From Bacteroidota bacterium (GTDB lineage Bacteria; Bacteroidota; Bacteroidia; B-17B0; Aurantibacillaceae): 64,000 nt of DNA. Location of the stretch: positions 62,001-126,000 of the forward strand of contig JAUXTT010000019.1 of the NCBI GenBank assembly GCA_030684395.1, written 5' to 3'. The first letter of the stretch is position 1. Each line of letters opens with the position of its first letter. Under the pieces are notes generated by a model that was not told where the DNA came from, ran no database searches, and was given only the letters and a program-made list of their open reading frames with translations. Shown piece by piece: positions 1 through 7,809 of this stretch. The translations under genes were made by a program, and so were the position numbers.

Positions 1-1182
1 AAAGAGCTTTCTCAGTTTGCAGCGCGTGAACCTTCGTTAGGTTACTTTTATCAAATTAGATACGCACTATATTTATTGCTTTCAAATAGGGGGGGTAATA
101 AGCCGGTTTTAAAAATTGAAAACCTTGATGATATAGAAATTCAGGAGATAGATAAAACCTTGATTTTTCAAACTAAACTTAAGCTTAAATCGAAGGCAAA
201 TTTAACCGATTCAAGCATAGATTTTTGGAAAACGATAAGAGTATGGGCCGACAATATTAGAAAAAAAAGAGTTGATCCGGATAATACCATTTTTACATTA
301 ATTTCCACGGAAAAGACATCCGAATCCAGTTTTATTTTCAAATTGAAAGATAAAGTAAAGTCAGATACTACAATTGCTAGTGTTATAACCTCAATGGATT
401 CTGTGTCTACAACTTCTTTAAATGAGACAAATCAAAAGGCATACGCTGAGTATTTAAAATTAAGTGTGAAACAGAAAGAAAGTTTGATACGAAATATACA
501 AGTCATTGACTCGGAATGCGATATTGAAACAATCACTGGAAAATTAAAGGGAGAATTGGCTTTTTCTTCGCCGCCAAATCAAGTCGAAAATTTTCTTGAA
601 ATTCTCGAGGGCTGGTGGTTTCAAACTGCAATTGATCATTTGTATGGAGGTAAAGATTTCATTTTGTTTGAGGAATTGCAATACAAGGTTTCTGATATTA
701 GGGACTCCTTTAGTCTTGATAATTTGCCTAATCATTTTGGAGAACAATTAGAAATAACAGATATTGAGGCCACAGCATTAGTGGATAAAAATTTTTTAAA
801 GCAGTTGGAAATCATTTCAATTAAACTTTCAAGTAACACCGCAAAAAGAGCAATAAGTGATTTCAGAAGAGCTTTTGATCAAAGATCAAAATGGTTGAGA
901 TTGGAGTTATCAAGCCCAGACGAACAAACAAAATACGATGAAAGGCTTTTTGATCATTGGAAAAATTTATTCTCTATTTTACAAGATGAATGCGAGGATA
1001 AAGAAATTGAAAAAATTGCTGATATTGGAAAAAATTTCTATTTAAATCAATTTGTGAAAAGCTGCCCTCAAATACGAATCAGAGAAAAATTTAACGAGGA
1101 TTATTTGATCCGAGGTAGTTTCCAGATATTATCAGATAACAAAAGAATTGGGTGGCATCCCAGTTATAAAGACCTATTATAA
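1..1182 (+). CDS. ABC-3C system effector-type protein, C-terminal part (5' end outside window)
   Basis: The frame is open from base 1, so the gene begins upstream of the window; 393 residues are visible. The first visible part reads LGYFYQIRYALYLLL, the start of the C-terminal domain typical of ABC-three-component (ABC-3C) proteins, in which a variable N-terminal effector domain (often a nuclease or peptidase) is fused to this shared domain. The first start codon inside the window is a TTG at 76, but it falls inside the conserved domain and is not the true start. It is followed after 1 base by the middle component and then by the SMC-like ATPase, the usual three-gene order. The family role, defence against invading DNA or another conflict function, is a published prediction and not something the sequence proves. 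The effector type cannot be judged here because that domain is missing. Confidence 0.8.
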   Translation, partial: KELSQFAAREPSLGYFYQIRYALYLLLSNRGGNKPVLKIENLDDIEIQEIDKTLIFQTKLKLKSKANLTDSSIDFWKTIRVWADNIRKKRVDPDNTIFTLISTEKTSESSFIFKLKDKVKSDTTIASVITSMDSVSTTSLNETNQKAYAEYLKLSVKQKESLIRNIQVIDSECDIETITGKLKGELAFSSPPNQVENFLEILEGWWFQTAIDHLYGGKDFILFEELQYKVSDIRDSFSLDNLPNHFGEQLEITDIEATALVDKNFLKQLEIISIKLSSNTAKRAISDFRRAFDQRSKWLRLELSSPDEQTKYDERLFDHWKNLFSILQDECEDKEIEKIADIGKNFYLNQFVKSCPQIRIREKFNEDYLIRGSFQILSDNKRIGWHPSYKDLL

Positions 1183-1183
1183 T

Positions 1184-1678
1184 ATGTTAAGAGAATGGAC
1201 AGAAAGAAATCCAATTGTTGCGAACTTATTGAATCCCGCTTTTTGCGGTGAAATAATAAGAAGATCAGCAGCTTCTTACAATGCGAATAATGGCGCTAAA
1301 TTTCCGTTCGCATTTTCATTTCTAGTTCTTCCAATATTACTTCATAAAGACACGAGAGAAAGGATGCCTAGATCTACAAATTCATACTTGTTTGTGTGGG
1401 TTGAGGAGAATGAAGATCTTTTCTATAATTTCTCAAAAAGAGCAAAGGAAATGGTTCCGTTTGCAAAAGAATCAATGATGTTTTTGCTACAAAATAAACT
1501 AATTGAAATCAATGATAAGGGTCAAATTGAAGTTCCGGTTAAAAGAATGAGAAAGTTTCAGGGAGAGGATTTAGAAGAATGTGAAATGATCTTAAGAAAG
1601 TCTGAAATGCTTGGAAAATGGCTTTCGCAAAGTAGTAATGTAAATTCAGTTTATTCATTTTTTAGAATAATACCATAA
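1184..1678 (+). CDS. ABC-3C system middle component
   Basis: This 164-residue protein carries the hallmark of ABC-3C middle components near its N-terminus: a Trp/Arg-rich start, then VANLLNPAFCGEIIRR and FAFSFLVLPILLHKDTRE. Family members link the effector protein to the ABC ATPase; no enzyme function is known. I chose the ATG at 1184, 1 base after the upstream stop. A longer frame from a TTG at 1148 would overlap the previous gene and adds residues not expected in the family. All 12 arginine codons are AGA or AGG, whereas rpoZ in this window uses only CGN (5 of 5), which fits foreign origin but is a small sample. Its stop is 1 base before the ATPase start, so the three genes are almost certainly one operon. 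Confidence 0.85.
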   Translation: MLREWTERNPIVANLLNPAFCGEIIRRSAASYNANNGAKFPFAFSFLVLPILLHKDTRERMPRSTNSYLFVWVEENEDLFYNFSKRAKEMVPFAKESMMFLLQNKLIEINDKGQIEVPVKRMRKFQGEDLEECEMILRKSEMLGKWLSQSSNVNSVYSFFRIIP

Positions 1679-1679
1679 T

Positions 1680-3605
1680 ATGCAAATAGAAAAAATCATT
1701 CTGTATAGTAAAATTGGGCAGAAGAGAATAGTTGACTTTAAATTGGGGAAAGTCAATATTATTTCTGGAGAATCGAAATCGGGCAAGACAGCATTAATTG
1801 GAATTATAGATTATTGTCTTGCTAGTAACAGTTGCGATATATCTGAAGGTAAAATAAAGGATACAGTGTTTTTTTTCGCAATTGTTTTGAAATTTAATGA
1901 TGGAGAAAGGGTTTTTATTGCTAGGCAAAATCCGAATGTCAAGCAGGTTGCTTCAATTTCAACGGTTTGTTTAATTCGTAATATTGGAGTTGATACCCCA
2001 GAATTTGAGGATATTGAATCGAATTTTAATATTGAAAGCTTAAAAGATTTTCTGTCAAGCAAACTAGGCATTAATGAAAACATGCATGTCCCTGATAGTC
2101 TTACACGTGAACCTTTAAAGGCTAATTTTAAACATTCTAGATTTTATTGTTATCAACCGCAATACCTTATTGCTGATCCAAATCAATTGTTTTATAATCA
2201 AAATAAAGAATTTGTTCCCCAGTCAATAAAAGACACGCTTCCATATTTCCTGGGGGCAATTAATGAAGAAAGTTTAAGTATTGAATCCGAAATAGCTTAT
2301 TTGAAGAAAGAACTAAATAAGTTACAGCGGGAAAAGAGAGAATCTGAGAAAATCAAATCAGAAGGGAGTAGTCAGGCATTCTCTCTAATAGAAGAAGCTA
2401 AAGAAATCGGCTTAATAAATAGCGAGGCTCAAGTGAATACTGAAGTTTTGGCTTATGAACTTTTAGTGGAGATTTCAAATTGGGAATATAAGCCTCTTGC
2501 AATAAAATCGGAGAATAGAATTTCAAAGCAGCTTATCGAGTCCAGAAATGATCTAAGATTGGAATTGAATAAAATTGAAGATAATTTAAAGGCAGTTAAA
2601 GATTTTGCTAAAACTACTCTTGGTTATAACAACGAAGTTAGACAACAGGAAATCAGATTGTCAAGTATAAATATTTTGAATATCCCAGAAAATTCAAATA
2701 ACAACATCTGTCCGCTATGTGATAGTAAGTTAAAAACACCAATTCCATCAATCAAACAAATTAATAATTCTTTAACTCAAATTAGAGAGGATTTAAAAAG
2801 TACCAAAGTAGAAAGCCCAAGAATTCAGTCTTATATTGCTACGTTGAAAGAGCAGGAAGAAAAAATTCAAACGGATTTGAAAAGGGTGGAGAAGAGTATT
2901 AGTTCTATATATGAAGAAAATGAAAAGGCAAGAACATTAAGGGATTTAAATATACGAAGAGGGAAAATTTTAGGGCGAATTAGTTTGTTTCTAGAAAGTA
3001 TAAAAATGGAAAAGGAATCAAATGAATCAGAGGTGAGAATGACAAATTTGAAGAAAATTATTTCAACTCTTGAATCTCAAATTGACACCGAAAGTGAAAA
3101 GGAAAGGCTGTTGTCCATAATTAATAAAATTAATTTGCAAATGAGTAAATGGGTAGCAAAGCTAGATGTCGAGTATGATGATTCTCCAATTAGATTTGAC
3201 TTAAATAAATTAACCATTTATGTTGACACAGATACTAAACCAATAGCCTTACCGCAAATAGGAAGTGGAGCAAACTGGGTAGCTTACCATTTGTTGATTT
3301 TATTTGCATTACAAAAGCACTTTATTCAAAACCAAAGACCTGTTCCGAGCTTTTTAATTTTAGATCAACCGACTCAAGTTTATTATCCACCAGAAAAAAG
3401 TGATGAAATAATCAGTTCTGATGATATAGCGGTTGATAAGATGTTTAATTTCATGTTTGATGTAGTAGAGACTTTAAGTCCTTCTATGCAAGTAATAGTT
3501 ATGGATCACGCATATTTGAAAAACCAGAGGTTTGAAGACTCTGTTATTCAGGAATGGAGAAAAGGAAATAAATTGGTGCCGGAAGAATGGGAGTCTATAC
3601 ATTAA
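1680..3605 (+). CDS. ABC-3C system SMC-like ATPase (DUF3732 type)
   Basis: This is a 641-residue SMC/Rad50-like ABC ATPase. Walker A is GESKSGKT at about residues 30-37. A long coiled coil is split by a CPLC zinc-hook-like motif at about 344-347. The signature-like segment GSGANWVAYHL precedes Walker B, which reads LILDQP (about 557-563) and has Gln where classical ABC proteins have the catalytic Glu; this DQP form is what I recall for DUF3732. The H-loop is VMDHAYL (about 607-613). The hydrolysis cycle may therefore differ from standard ABC proteins. It is the last gene of the ABC-3C operon, 1 base after the middle component, and is followed by a strong terminator. It is expected to act with the two upstream proteins, probably on nucleic acid, by analogy with Rad50 and SMC proteins. 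Confidence 0.88.
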   Translation: MQIEKIILYSKIGQKRIVDFKLGKVNIISGESKSGKTALIGIIDYCLASNSCDISEGKIKDTVFFFAIVLKFNDGERVFIARQNPNVKQVASISTVCLIRNIGVDTPEFEDIESNFNIESLKDFLSSKLGINENMHVPDSLTREPLKANFKHSRFYCYQPQYLIADPNQLFYNQNKEFVPQSIKDTLPYFLGAINEESLSIESEIAYLKKELNKLQREKRESEKIKSEGSSQAFSLIEEAKEIGLINSEAQVNTEVLAYELLVEISNWEYKPLAIKSENRISKQLIESRNDLRLELNKIEDNLKAVKDFAKTTLGYNNEVRQQEIRLSSINILNIPENSNNNICPLCDSKLKTPIPSIKQINNSLTQIREDLKSTKVESPRIQSYIATLKEQEEKIQTDLKRVEKSISSIYEENEKARTLRDLNIRRGKILGRISLFLESIKMEKESNESEVRMTNLKKIISTLESQIDTESEKERLLSIINKINLQMSKWVAKLDVEYDDSPIRFDLNKLTIYVDTDTKPIALPQIGSGANWVAYHLLILFALQKHFIQNQRPVPSFLILDQPTQVYYPPEKSDEIISSDDIAVDKMFNFMFDVVETLSPSMQVIVMDHAYLKNQRFEDSVIQEWRKGNKLVPEEWESIH

Positions 3606-3660
3606 AAATAAGAATTTAACCCGTTCACACGGATTTCCAATCGGTACTCCTCACAAAAAA

Positions 3661-3688
3661 AAACGCCCACATCACTGCGGGCGTTTTT
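3661..3688. terminator. Bidirectional rho-independent terminator
   Basis: AAACGCCC (3661-3668) pairs with GGGCGTTT (3679-3686), flanked by an A-run and a T-run. It separates the ABC-3C operon (+) from the convergent serine palmitoyltransferase-like gene (-) and probably serves both. Confidence 0.85.
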
Positions 3689-3712
3689 CATTTGAACGAT
3701 TTCAAACAGTAT

Positions 3713-4960
3713 TTAATCAAAAGCAGCAATTTTTTCTGCCATGTATTTTCCTGTTTTTAATTTATCTACAATTTTCGAGAAACATTCGATTGTATAGTTT
3801 ACATCTTCTAAAGTGTGAACCGCAGTAGGGATCAAACGTAAGATGATCATTCCTTTTGGTACAACAGGGTAAACTACCATTGAACAGAAAATATTGAAGT
3901 TCTCTCTTAAATCTAAAATTAAGTTAGTAGCCTCAGGAATAGAACCATTCATATAAACCGGAGTAACCATTGTATTGGTATCTCCGATGTTAAATCCTGC
4001 TTTTATCAATCCGCTTTGTAACGCACGGGTTATTTCCCAGCACTTCTCACGCAATTCAGGATGAGTATTCATTAACTCTAAACGCTTTTGTGCACCAACA
4101 ACTAAAGGCATTGGTAATGCTTTCGCAAATATTTGAGAACGCATATTGTAACGTAAAAACTCAACAACGTTTTCAGTAGATGCGATAAAACCTCCGATCA
4201 ATGCAAACGATTTTGCAAATGTTCCAAAGTAAATATCAATACCATCCTGACATCCTTGTGCCTGCCCCGTTCCACCACCTTTTGGCCCCATGATACCAAT
4301 ACCATGAGCATCATCTACTAATAATCTGAAATTATATTTTTTCTTTAATGCAACTATTTCTTTTAATTTGCCCTGATCACCACGCATTCCAAATACACCT
4401 TCGGTTATAACTAAAATAGCTCCACCTGTTGTTTCTGCTAATTTGGTAGCGCGCTCCATTTGTTTCTCAAAATCAACCATGTCGTTGTGCTTGTATACAT
4501 AACGCTTACCCATGTGCAAACGAACACCATCTAAAATACAAGCATGACTTTCTGCATCATAAACAATCACATCATGTCTGTCAACCAAACAATCGATACA
4601 AGAAACCATTGCCTGATAACCGAAGTTGCAAAGGATAGCATCTTCTTTCTCAACTAATTTTGCTAAACCAGCTTCTAACGCTTCGTGGTTGTTTGAGTTT
4701 CCACTCATCATACGAGCCCCCATTGGCAATGCTAAACCATATTGTGCAGCCCCATCAGCATCTGCTTTTCTAACTTCCGGGTGATTTGCCAAACCTAAAT
4801 AATTGTTCAAACTCCAGTTAAGGCGCTTTCTTCCTCTGAACACCATATGCGGGCTTACTTCACCTTCCAGCTTAGGGAAAGTAAAATATCCGTGTGATTC
4901 TTTAGAATGTTCTCCAATTGGTCCTCTGTTGTTTTTGATCTTTTCGAAAATATCTTTCAT
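3713..4960 (-). CDS. spt: PLP-dependent alpha-oxoamine synthase, probably serine palmitoyltransferase
   Basis: This 415-residue enzyme belongs to the alpha-oxoamine synthase family (serine palmitoyltransferase, KBL, BioF, HemA), which condenses an amino acid with an acyl-CoA on pyridoxal phosphate. Visible motifs are NNYLGL near the N-terminus, VDDAHGIGIMGP (PLP-ring Asp and His), and GTFAKSFALIGG with the PLP-binding Lys. The GTFAKS lysine loop and the lack of biotin genes nearby favour serine palmitoyltransferase, the first step of sphingolipid synthesis in Bacteroidota, over glycine C-acetyltransferase. I chose the ATG at 4960; an in-frame TTG 12 codons upstream would add residues of poor character. 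It stands alone, convergent with the ABC-3C operon and divergent from bamD. Substrate choice cannot be proven from sequence. Confidence 0.75.
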   Translation of the reverse strand: MKDIFEKIKNNRGPIGEHSKESHGYFTFPKLEGEVSPHMVFRGRKRLNWSLNNYLGLANHPEVRKADADGAAQYGLALPMGARMMSGNSNNHEALEAGLAKLVEKEDAILCNFGYQAMVSCIDCLVDRHDVIVYDAESHACILDGVRLHMGKRYVYKHNDMVDFEKQMERATKLAETTGGAILVITEGVFGMRGDQGKLKEIVALKKKYNFRLLVDDAHGIGIMGPKGGGTGQAQGCQDGIDIYFGTFAKSFALIGGFIASTENVVEFLRYNMRSQIFAKALPMPLVVGAQKRLELMNTHPELREKCWEITRALQSGLIKAGFNIGDTNTMVTPVYMNGSIPEATNLILDLRENFNIFCSMVVYPVVPKGMIILRLIPTAVHTLEDVNYTIECFSKIVDKLKTGKYMAEKIAAFD

Positions 4961-5058
4961 TCGTTCAGGTATAAATTTATAAAAAACGTCTTGCAAAAGT
5001 AATATAATCAGAGAAACAATACAAACCCTAAATCATCGTTTATTAACAGGATTTTGAG

Positions 5059-5138
5059 CATTTCTGATTTTTGATGTATGATTTCTGATTTTTTTTACCG
5101 CTCTTATATCAAATATTAGAAATCAAAAATCAGAAATG
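5059..5138. repeat. Perfect 17-bp inverted repeat upstream of bamD
   Basis: CATTTCTGATTTTTGAT (5059-5075) is exactly complementary to 5122-5138, with a partial direct copy of the left arm (ATTTCTGATTTTT) between them. It lies in the divergent intergenic region between the spt-like gene and bamD, upstream of the putative bamD promoter. It may be a hairpin, an operator or a dispersed repeat; no single role is shown. Confidence 0.7.
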
Positions 5139-5184
5139 GAATTCCTAAACTTTCCTAATATTCTACAAATTCACCCTAAAAGTG

Positions 5185-5192
5185 TATCTTTG
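5185..5192 (+). promoter_or_regulatory. Putative -7 promoter element of bamD
   Basis: TATCTTTG matches the Bacteroidota -7 consensus TAnnTTTG exactly and ends 12 bases before the bamD ATG, so the leader would be only about 5-7 bases. No clear -33 TTG was found. Confidence 0.5.
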
Positions 5193-5204
5193 ACGCTGCA
5201 AAAA

Positions 5205-6029
5205 ATGAGAAACATCCGTTTATATTCAATTTTATTTGTATTGATAGCTGTTATAAGTTTTTCGGCTTGTAGTAAATTCGACAAAATCGTTAAGAGTTCT
5301 GACTACGAACTGAAGTATACCAAAGCAAAGTATTACTACGAGAAAGAGAATTACATGAATGCTCTTACCTTGTTTGAAGAATTGATTCCTGTTTTTAAAG
5401 GAACCGAAAGAGCTGAAGAGATTTATTACTACTACGCATATTGCAATTACCACATGGGTGATTATGGTTTGGCAGCTTATCATTTCAAAATGTATGTGCG
5501 TAACTTTCCAAAAAGTAAACATGCGGAAGAATGTGCTTTTTTGAATGCTTATTGTTATTATTTGAACTCACCAAAGTACAGCCTTGATCAGGAAGATACC
5601 AAAACGGCAATTTTTGAATTGCAGGACTTTGTAAACACCTTTCCCGAAAGTAGCCGTTTGGATAGCTGTAATCATATTATGGACGAATTGCGTGGAAAAC
5701 TGGAGCGTAAGGCATACGAGATAACTAAACAATATTACTTCATTGAAGACTGGAAAGCAGCTATTGCAGAGAGCGGAAACTTCATAAAAGACTTTCAAAC
5801 TTCGGTGAAATGCGAGGAAATTCATGTTATTAACCTGAAATCCAATTACTTCCTTGCCAAAAACAGCGTCGATAAGAAAAAGGGAGAAAGATTAGATAAT
5901 ACTATAGAATCTTATTTAAAATTCTTAGATTTGTACCCTCAAAGTAACTCCCTTAAAGAGGCTGATGAGATTTACGGTAATTGTAAAAAATTAAAAGACG
6001 AATTAAACTTACAGAAAAATGGACTTTAA
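5205..6029 (+). CDS. bamD: Outer membrane assembly lipoprotein BamD
   Basis: This 274-residue lipoprotein of the BAM complex helps insert beta-barrel proteins into the outer membrane. The signal peptide ends in the lipobox FSAC (Cys about residue 22 from the chosen start), followed by TPR-like helical repeats such as YYYEKENYMNALTLFEELI, YYYYAYCNYHMGDYGLAAYHFKMYV and FPESSRLDSC. I chose the ATG at 5205 because it gives a clean lipoprotein signal; a start at 5136 would put 23 extra residues in front of it. It overlaps rpoZ by 11 bases. The bamD-rpoZ-coaBC-DUF4835 order is common in Bacteroidota and supports the call. Short lipoproteins with TPRs can be hard to tell apart, but the context makes BamD very likely. 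Confidence 0.9.
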   Translation: MRNIRLYSILFVLIAVISFSACSKFDKIVKSSDYELKYTKAKYYYEKENYMNALTLFEELIPVFKGTERAEEIYYYYAYCNYHMGDYGLAAYHFKMYVRNFPKSKHAEECAFLNAYCYYLNSPKYSLDQEDTKTAIFELQDFVNTFPESSRLDSCNHIMDELRGKLERKAYEITKQYYFIEDWKAAIAESGNFIKDFQTSVKCEEIHVINLKSNYFLAKNSVDKKKGERLDNTIESYLKFLDLYPQSNSLKEADEIYGNCKKLKDELNLQKNGL

Positions 6030-6357
6030 AAAAACAAACGCAGAACCTACAACTGTTACACGTGATATCCGTATGTTCGATGAGCCAACAGGCAATTTGT
6101 ATGAGGCGGTTGCTATTATAGCAAAACGCGCTAACCAAATTTCTATCGAAATGAAAGAAGAGTTGCAAGGTAAACTGGCAGAGTTTTCTTCACATAACGA
6201 TAATTTAGAAGAGATTTTTGAGAACCGTGAGCAAATCGAAATTTCTAAGCATTACGAAAAACTTCCTAAACCAACATTAATTGCTGTTCAGGAGTTTATT
6301 GAAAACAAAACTTACTACCGTAACCCTGCAAAAGAAGGTGTGAAAGAAGCATTCTAA
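6019..6357 (+). CDS. rpoZ: DNA-directed RNA polymerase omega subunit (Bacteroidota type)
   Basis: This 112-residue protein matches the Bacteroidota form of omega, with a TRDIRMFDEPTGNLYEAV start and the core segment AIIAKRANQIS, which docks on the beta-prime C-terminus. The remaining 50 or so residues are acidic and Lys-rich, as in this group. It begins 11 bases inside the end of bamD, which implies translational coupling, and is followed by a strong terminator. All five arginine codons are CGT or CGC, typical of a well-expressed gene here. Confidence 0.9.
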   Translation: MDFKKTNAEPTTVTRDIRMFDEPTGNLYEAVAIIAKRANQISIEMKEELQGKLAEFSSHNDNLEEIFENREQIEISKHYEKLPKPTLIAVQEFIENKTYYRNPAKEGVKEAF

Positions 6358-6377
6358 ATTTTAGAATTAATTATTAG

Positions 6378-6413
6378 CAAAAGGCAGTTAGGTTTCTAGC
6401 TGCCTTTTTTTAT
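6378..6413 (+). terminator. Rho-independent terminator after rpoZ
   Basis: AAAGGCAG (6380-6387) pairs with CTGCCTTT (6400-6407), extended by three further pairs around a six-base loop, and is followed by a T-run. It ends the bamD-rpoZ transcript before the coaC region. Confidence 0.85.
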
Positions 6414-6503
6414 TTTCCTATCACTGACTGTAAGAATATCCCTCTTCCATTCTCAAATGCCGTTATCACTTTTTTGAAGGCAAAAAAGTAATCAAAAAAC
6501 CTT

Positions 6504-6638
6504 GCGGCTGCATTATTGAAGCGTTCCACTTTTTATTCGATTTCGGATTTTTGGTCGGTGCGCGGGGTACCGGCGCCACGCCAAAAATCTTTCGAAATGC
6601 GAATAAAGTGGAACCTCGCTTCAACAACGCTAGGCCGC
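6504..6638. repeat. Long imperfect palindrome (MITE-like or REP-like hairpin)
   Basis: The arms run from GCGGC (6504-6508) and TTGAAGCG (6516-6523) to CGCTTCAA (6617-6624) and GCCGC (6634-6638), with most bases between also complementary (for example TTCCACTTT with AAAGTGGAA) and GGTACC near the centre. The GC content is well above the surrounding DNA. It lies in the 378-base gap between rpoZ and coaC. A 76-codon frame on the reverse strand across it (6466-6696) is a by-product of the repeat, not a gene. The left flank, rich in A-runs, may belong to the same dispersed element. Confidence 0.75.
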
Positions 6639-6716
6639 ACCTCGAAAATAATGGATTGTATTCAATATCGATTTTACCGCTAGAAGGAAGTATCAATCAG
6701 AACAATAAATAATCCT

Positions 6717-6724
6717 TATCTTCG
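6717..6724 (+). promoter_or_regulatory. Putative -7 promoter element of coaC
   Basis: TATCTTCG differs from TAnnTTTG by one base and ends 11 bases before the coaC ATG, the same arrangement as at bamD. Confidence 0.35.
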
Positions 6725-6735
6725 CTAAACGAATT

Positions 6736-7281
6736 ATGTCATTACAAAACAAAAAAATACTTTTAGGTGTTACCGGAAGCATTGCTGCTTACAAAAGTGC
6801 AGTATTGGTTCGTTTGCTGGTGAAAGCAGGAGCAGAGGTAAAAGTAATAATGACAAAAGATGCCGAACAGTTCATCACATCTAAAACACTTTCTGTTCTT
6901 TCCAAAAATGTGGTGGAAAAAGATTTTTTTGATTCATCTGATAATTGGAACAGCCATGTAAAATTGGGATTATGGGCTGATGTTTTTGTAATTGCTCCGG
7001 CAACTGCTAATACCATCGCTAAAATGGCAAATGGTTTGTGTGATAATATTTTGCTGGCAACATACCTTTCAGCCAAATGCAGAACAATGGTAGCTCCGGC
7101 AATGGATCTGGATATGTATCAACATGCAAGTACCCTTCGAAATATTGAACAAATAAAAAAAGATACCGTTTTGGTGATCCCCGCAGAAAATGGTGAACTG
7201 GCAAGTGGTTTAGTGGGCGATGGAAGAATGGCAGAGCCTGAACACATTATTGAATTCGTTGAGAATTTTTTTAACGACTAA
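6736..7281 (+). CDS. coaC: Phosphopantothenoylcysteine decarboxylase (CoaC domain as a separate protein)
   Basis: This 181-residue FMN-dependent enzyme removes the carboxyl group from phosphopantothenoylcysteine in coenzyme A synthesis. Visible motifs are GVTGSIAAYK (FMN phosphate), the active-site His at about residue 74 in NSHVKLG, APATANTIAKMANGL, and PAMDLDMY at about 121-128. The last corresponds to the PxMNxxMW motif with Asp in place of the usual Asn, and GLVGDGRMAEP is the substrate clamp without the usual Cys. I recall Bacteroidota CoaBC proteins with the same changes. In most bacteria this domain is fused to CoaB; here the fusion is broken, and the CoaB gene starts at 7810 after an inserted lipoprotein gene. 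The stop overlaps the next start by 1 base, so co-translation is likely. Confidence 0.88.
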   Translation: MSLQNKKILLGVTGSIAAYKSAVLVRLLVKAGAEVKVIMTKDAEQFITSKTLSVLSKNVVEKDFFDSSDNWNSHVKLGLWADVFVIAPATANTIAKMANGLCDNILLATYLSAKCRTMVAPAMDLDMYQHASTLRNIEQIKKDTVLVIPAENGELASGLVGDGRMAEPEHIIEFVENFFND

Positions 7282-7808
7282 TGCGTAGTTTTCTTTACTG
7301 CATAATTATTATTGCTTTATTCAGCTCCTGTGCAGGAAAAAGTTTTTTGAGTCAAAAATACACACATCTTCACTTAAATTCTAAAAAGGAAAAAAAACAT
7401 GGCTTATCCTCTGAAGATAAAAGTGAGAAGGAAAAGATTACTATAACTGCGCTTTCAAAAATTAATATAAGTTCATTTAGAGAAAACCAGATTGAAAAAG
7501 AAGAAAGTTTTATAAAAAAGCAGCCGGTTAAACTTACTAAATCAAAGGATTTAGCCGCCTCAACAGTTTTATTTTCCGACAGACAATTAATATCAAAGAA
7601 AAATGATAAGAAAACAATAGCTTCAAAAAATGGAAAAAAGGAATTGAGGAAAATACTTTTTGTTTTCATTGGTTTATTAGTTCTCATATCCATTATTCTA
7701 TTGATTGGAATTATTTTTCTTTTTGCGAATCCTTTAGTCGGAATAATTATTTTAGCAACTTTGCTTTTAGCAGCTTTGGGAATTTGGTTATATAGTGTAT
7801 ATGGTTAA
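7281..7808 (+). CDS. Small lipoprotein with two C-terminal membrane helices, between coaC and coaB
   Basis: This 175-residue protein has a signal peptide ending in the lipobox FSSC (Cys about residue 17), then a Lys-rich, poorly ordered middle, and two hydrophobic segments at about residues 124-149 and 152-171. The segment after the lipobox, FLSQKYTHLHL, resembles the K-R-Y-x-K-G-H type start of small Bacteroidota lipoproteins with C-terminal membrane helices. Function is unknown. Its position is odd: it starts 1 base inside the coaC stop and ends 1 base before the ATG chosen for coaB, so it sits translationally coupled inside the usual coaBC unit. No link to coenzyme A is visible in the sequence. 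Confidence 0.7.
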   Translation: MRSFLYCIIIIALFSSCAGKSFLSQKYTHLHLNSKKEKKHGLSSEDKSEKEKITITALSKINISSFRENQIEKEESFIKKQPVKLTKSKDLAASTVLFSDRQLISKKNDKKTIASKNGKKELRKILFVFIGLLVLISIILLIGIIFLFANPLVGIIILATLLLAALGIWLYSVYG

Positions 7809-7809
7809 A

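Noticed and set aside
3606-3650. GGATTTCCAATC word after the ABC-3C operon
   Set aside because: Looked like a tRNA fragment or dispersed palindrome, but it does not fold like a tRNA end and is too short to assign.
3532-3828. 98-codon forward frame across the end of the ATPase gene and the terminator
   Set aside because: It crosses the terminator hairpin and the end of the convergent gene in an unrelated frame; no domain seen.
6466-6696. 76-codon reverse-strand frame between rpoZ and coaC
   Set aside because: It lies across the long palindrome; its arms read as amino acids by chance, and no domain or start context supports a gene.
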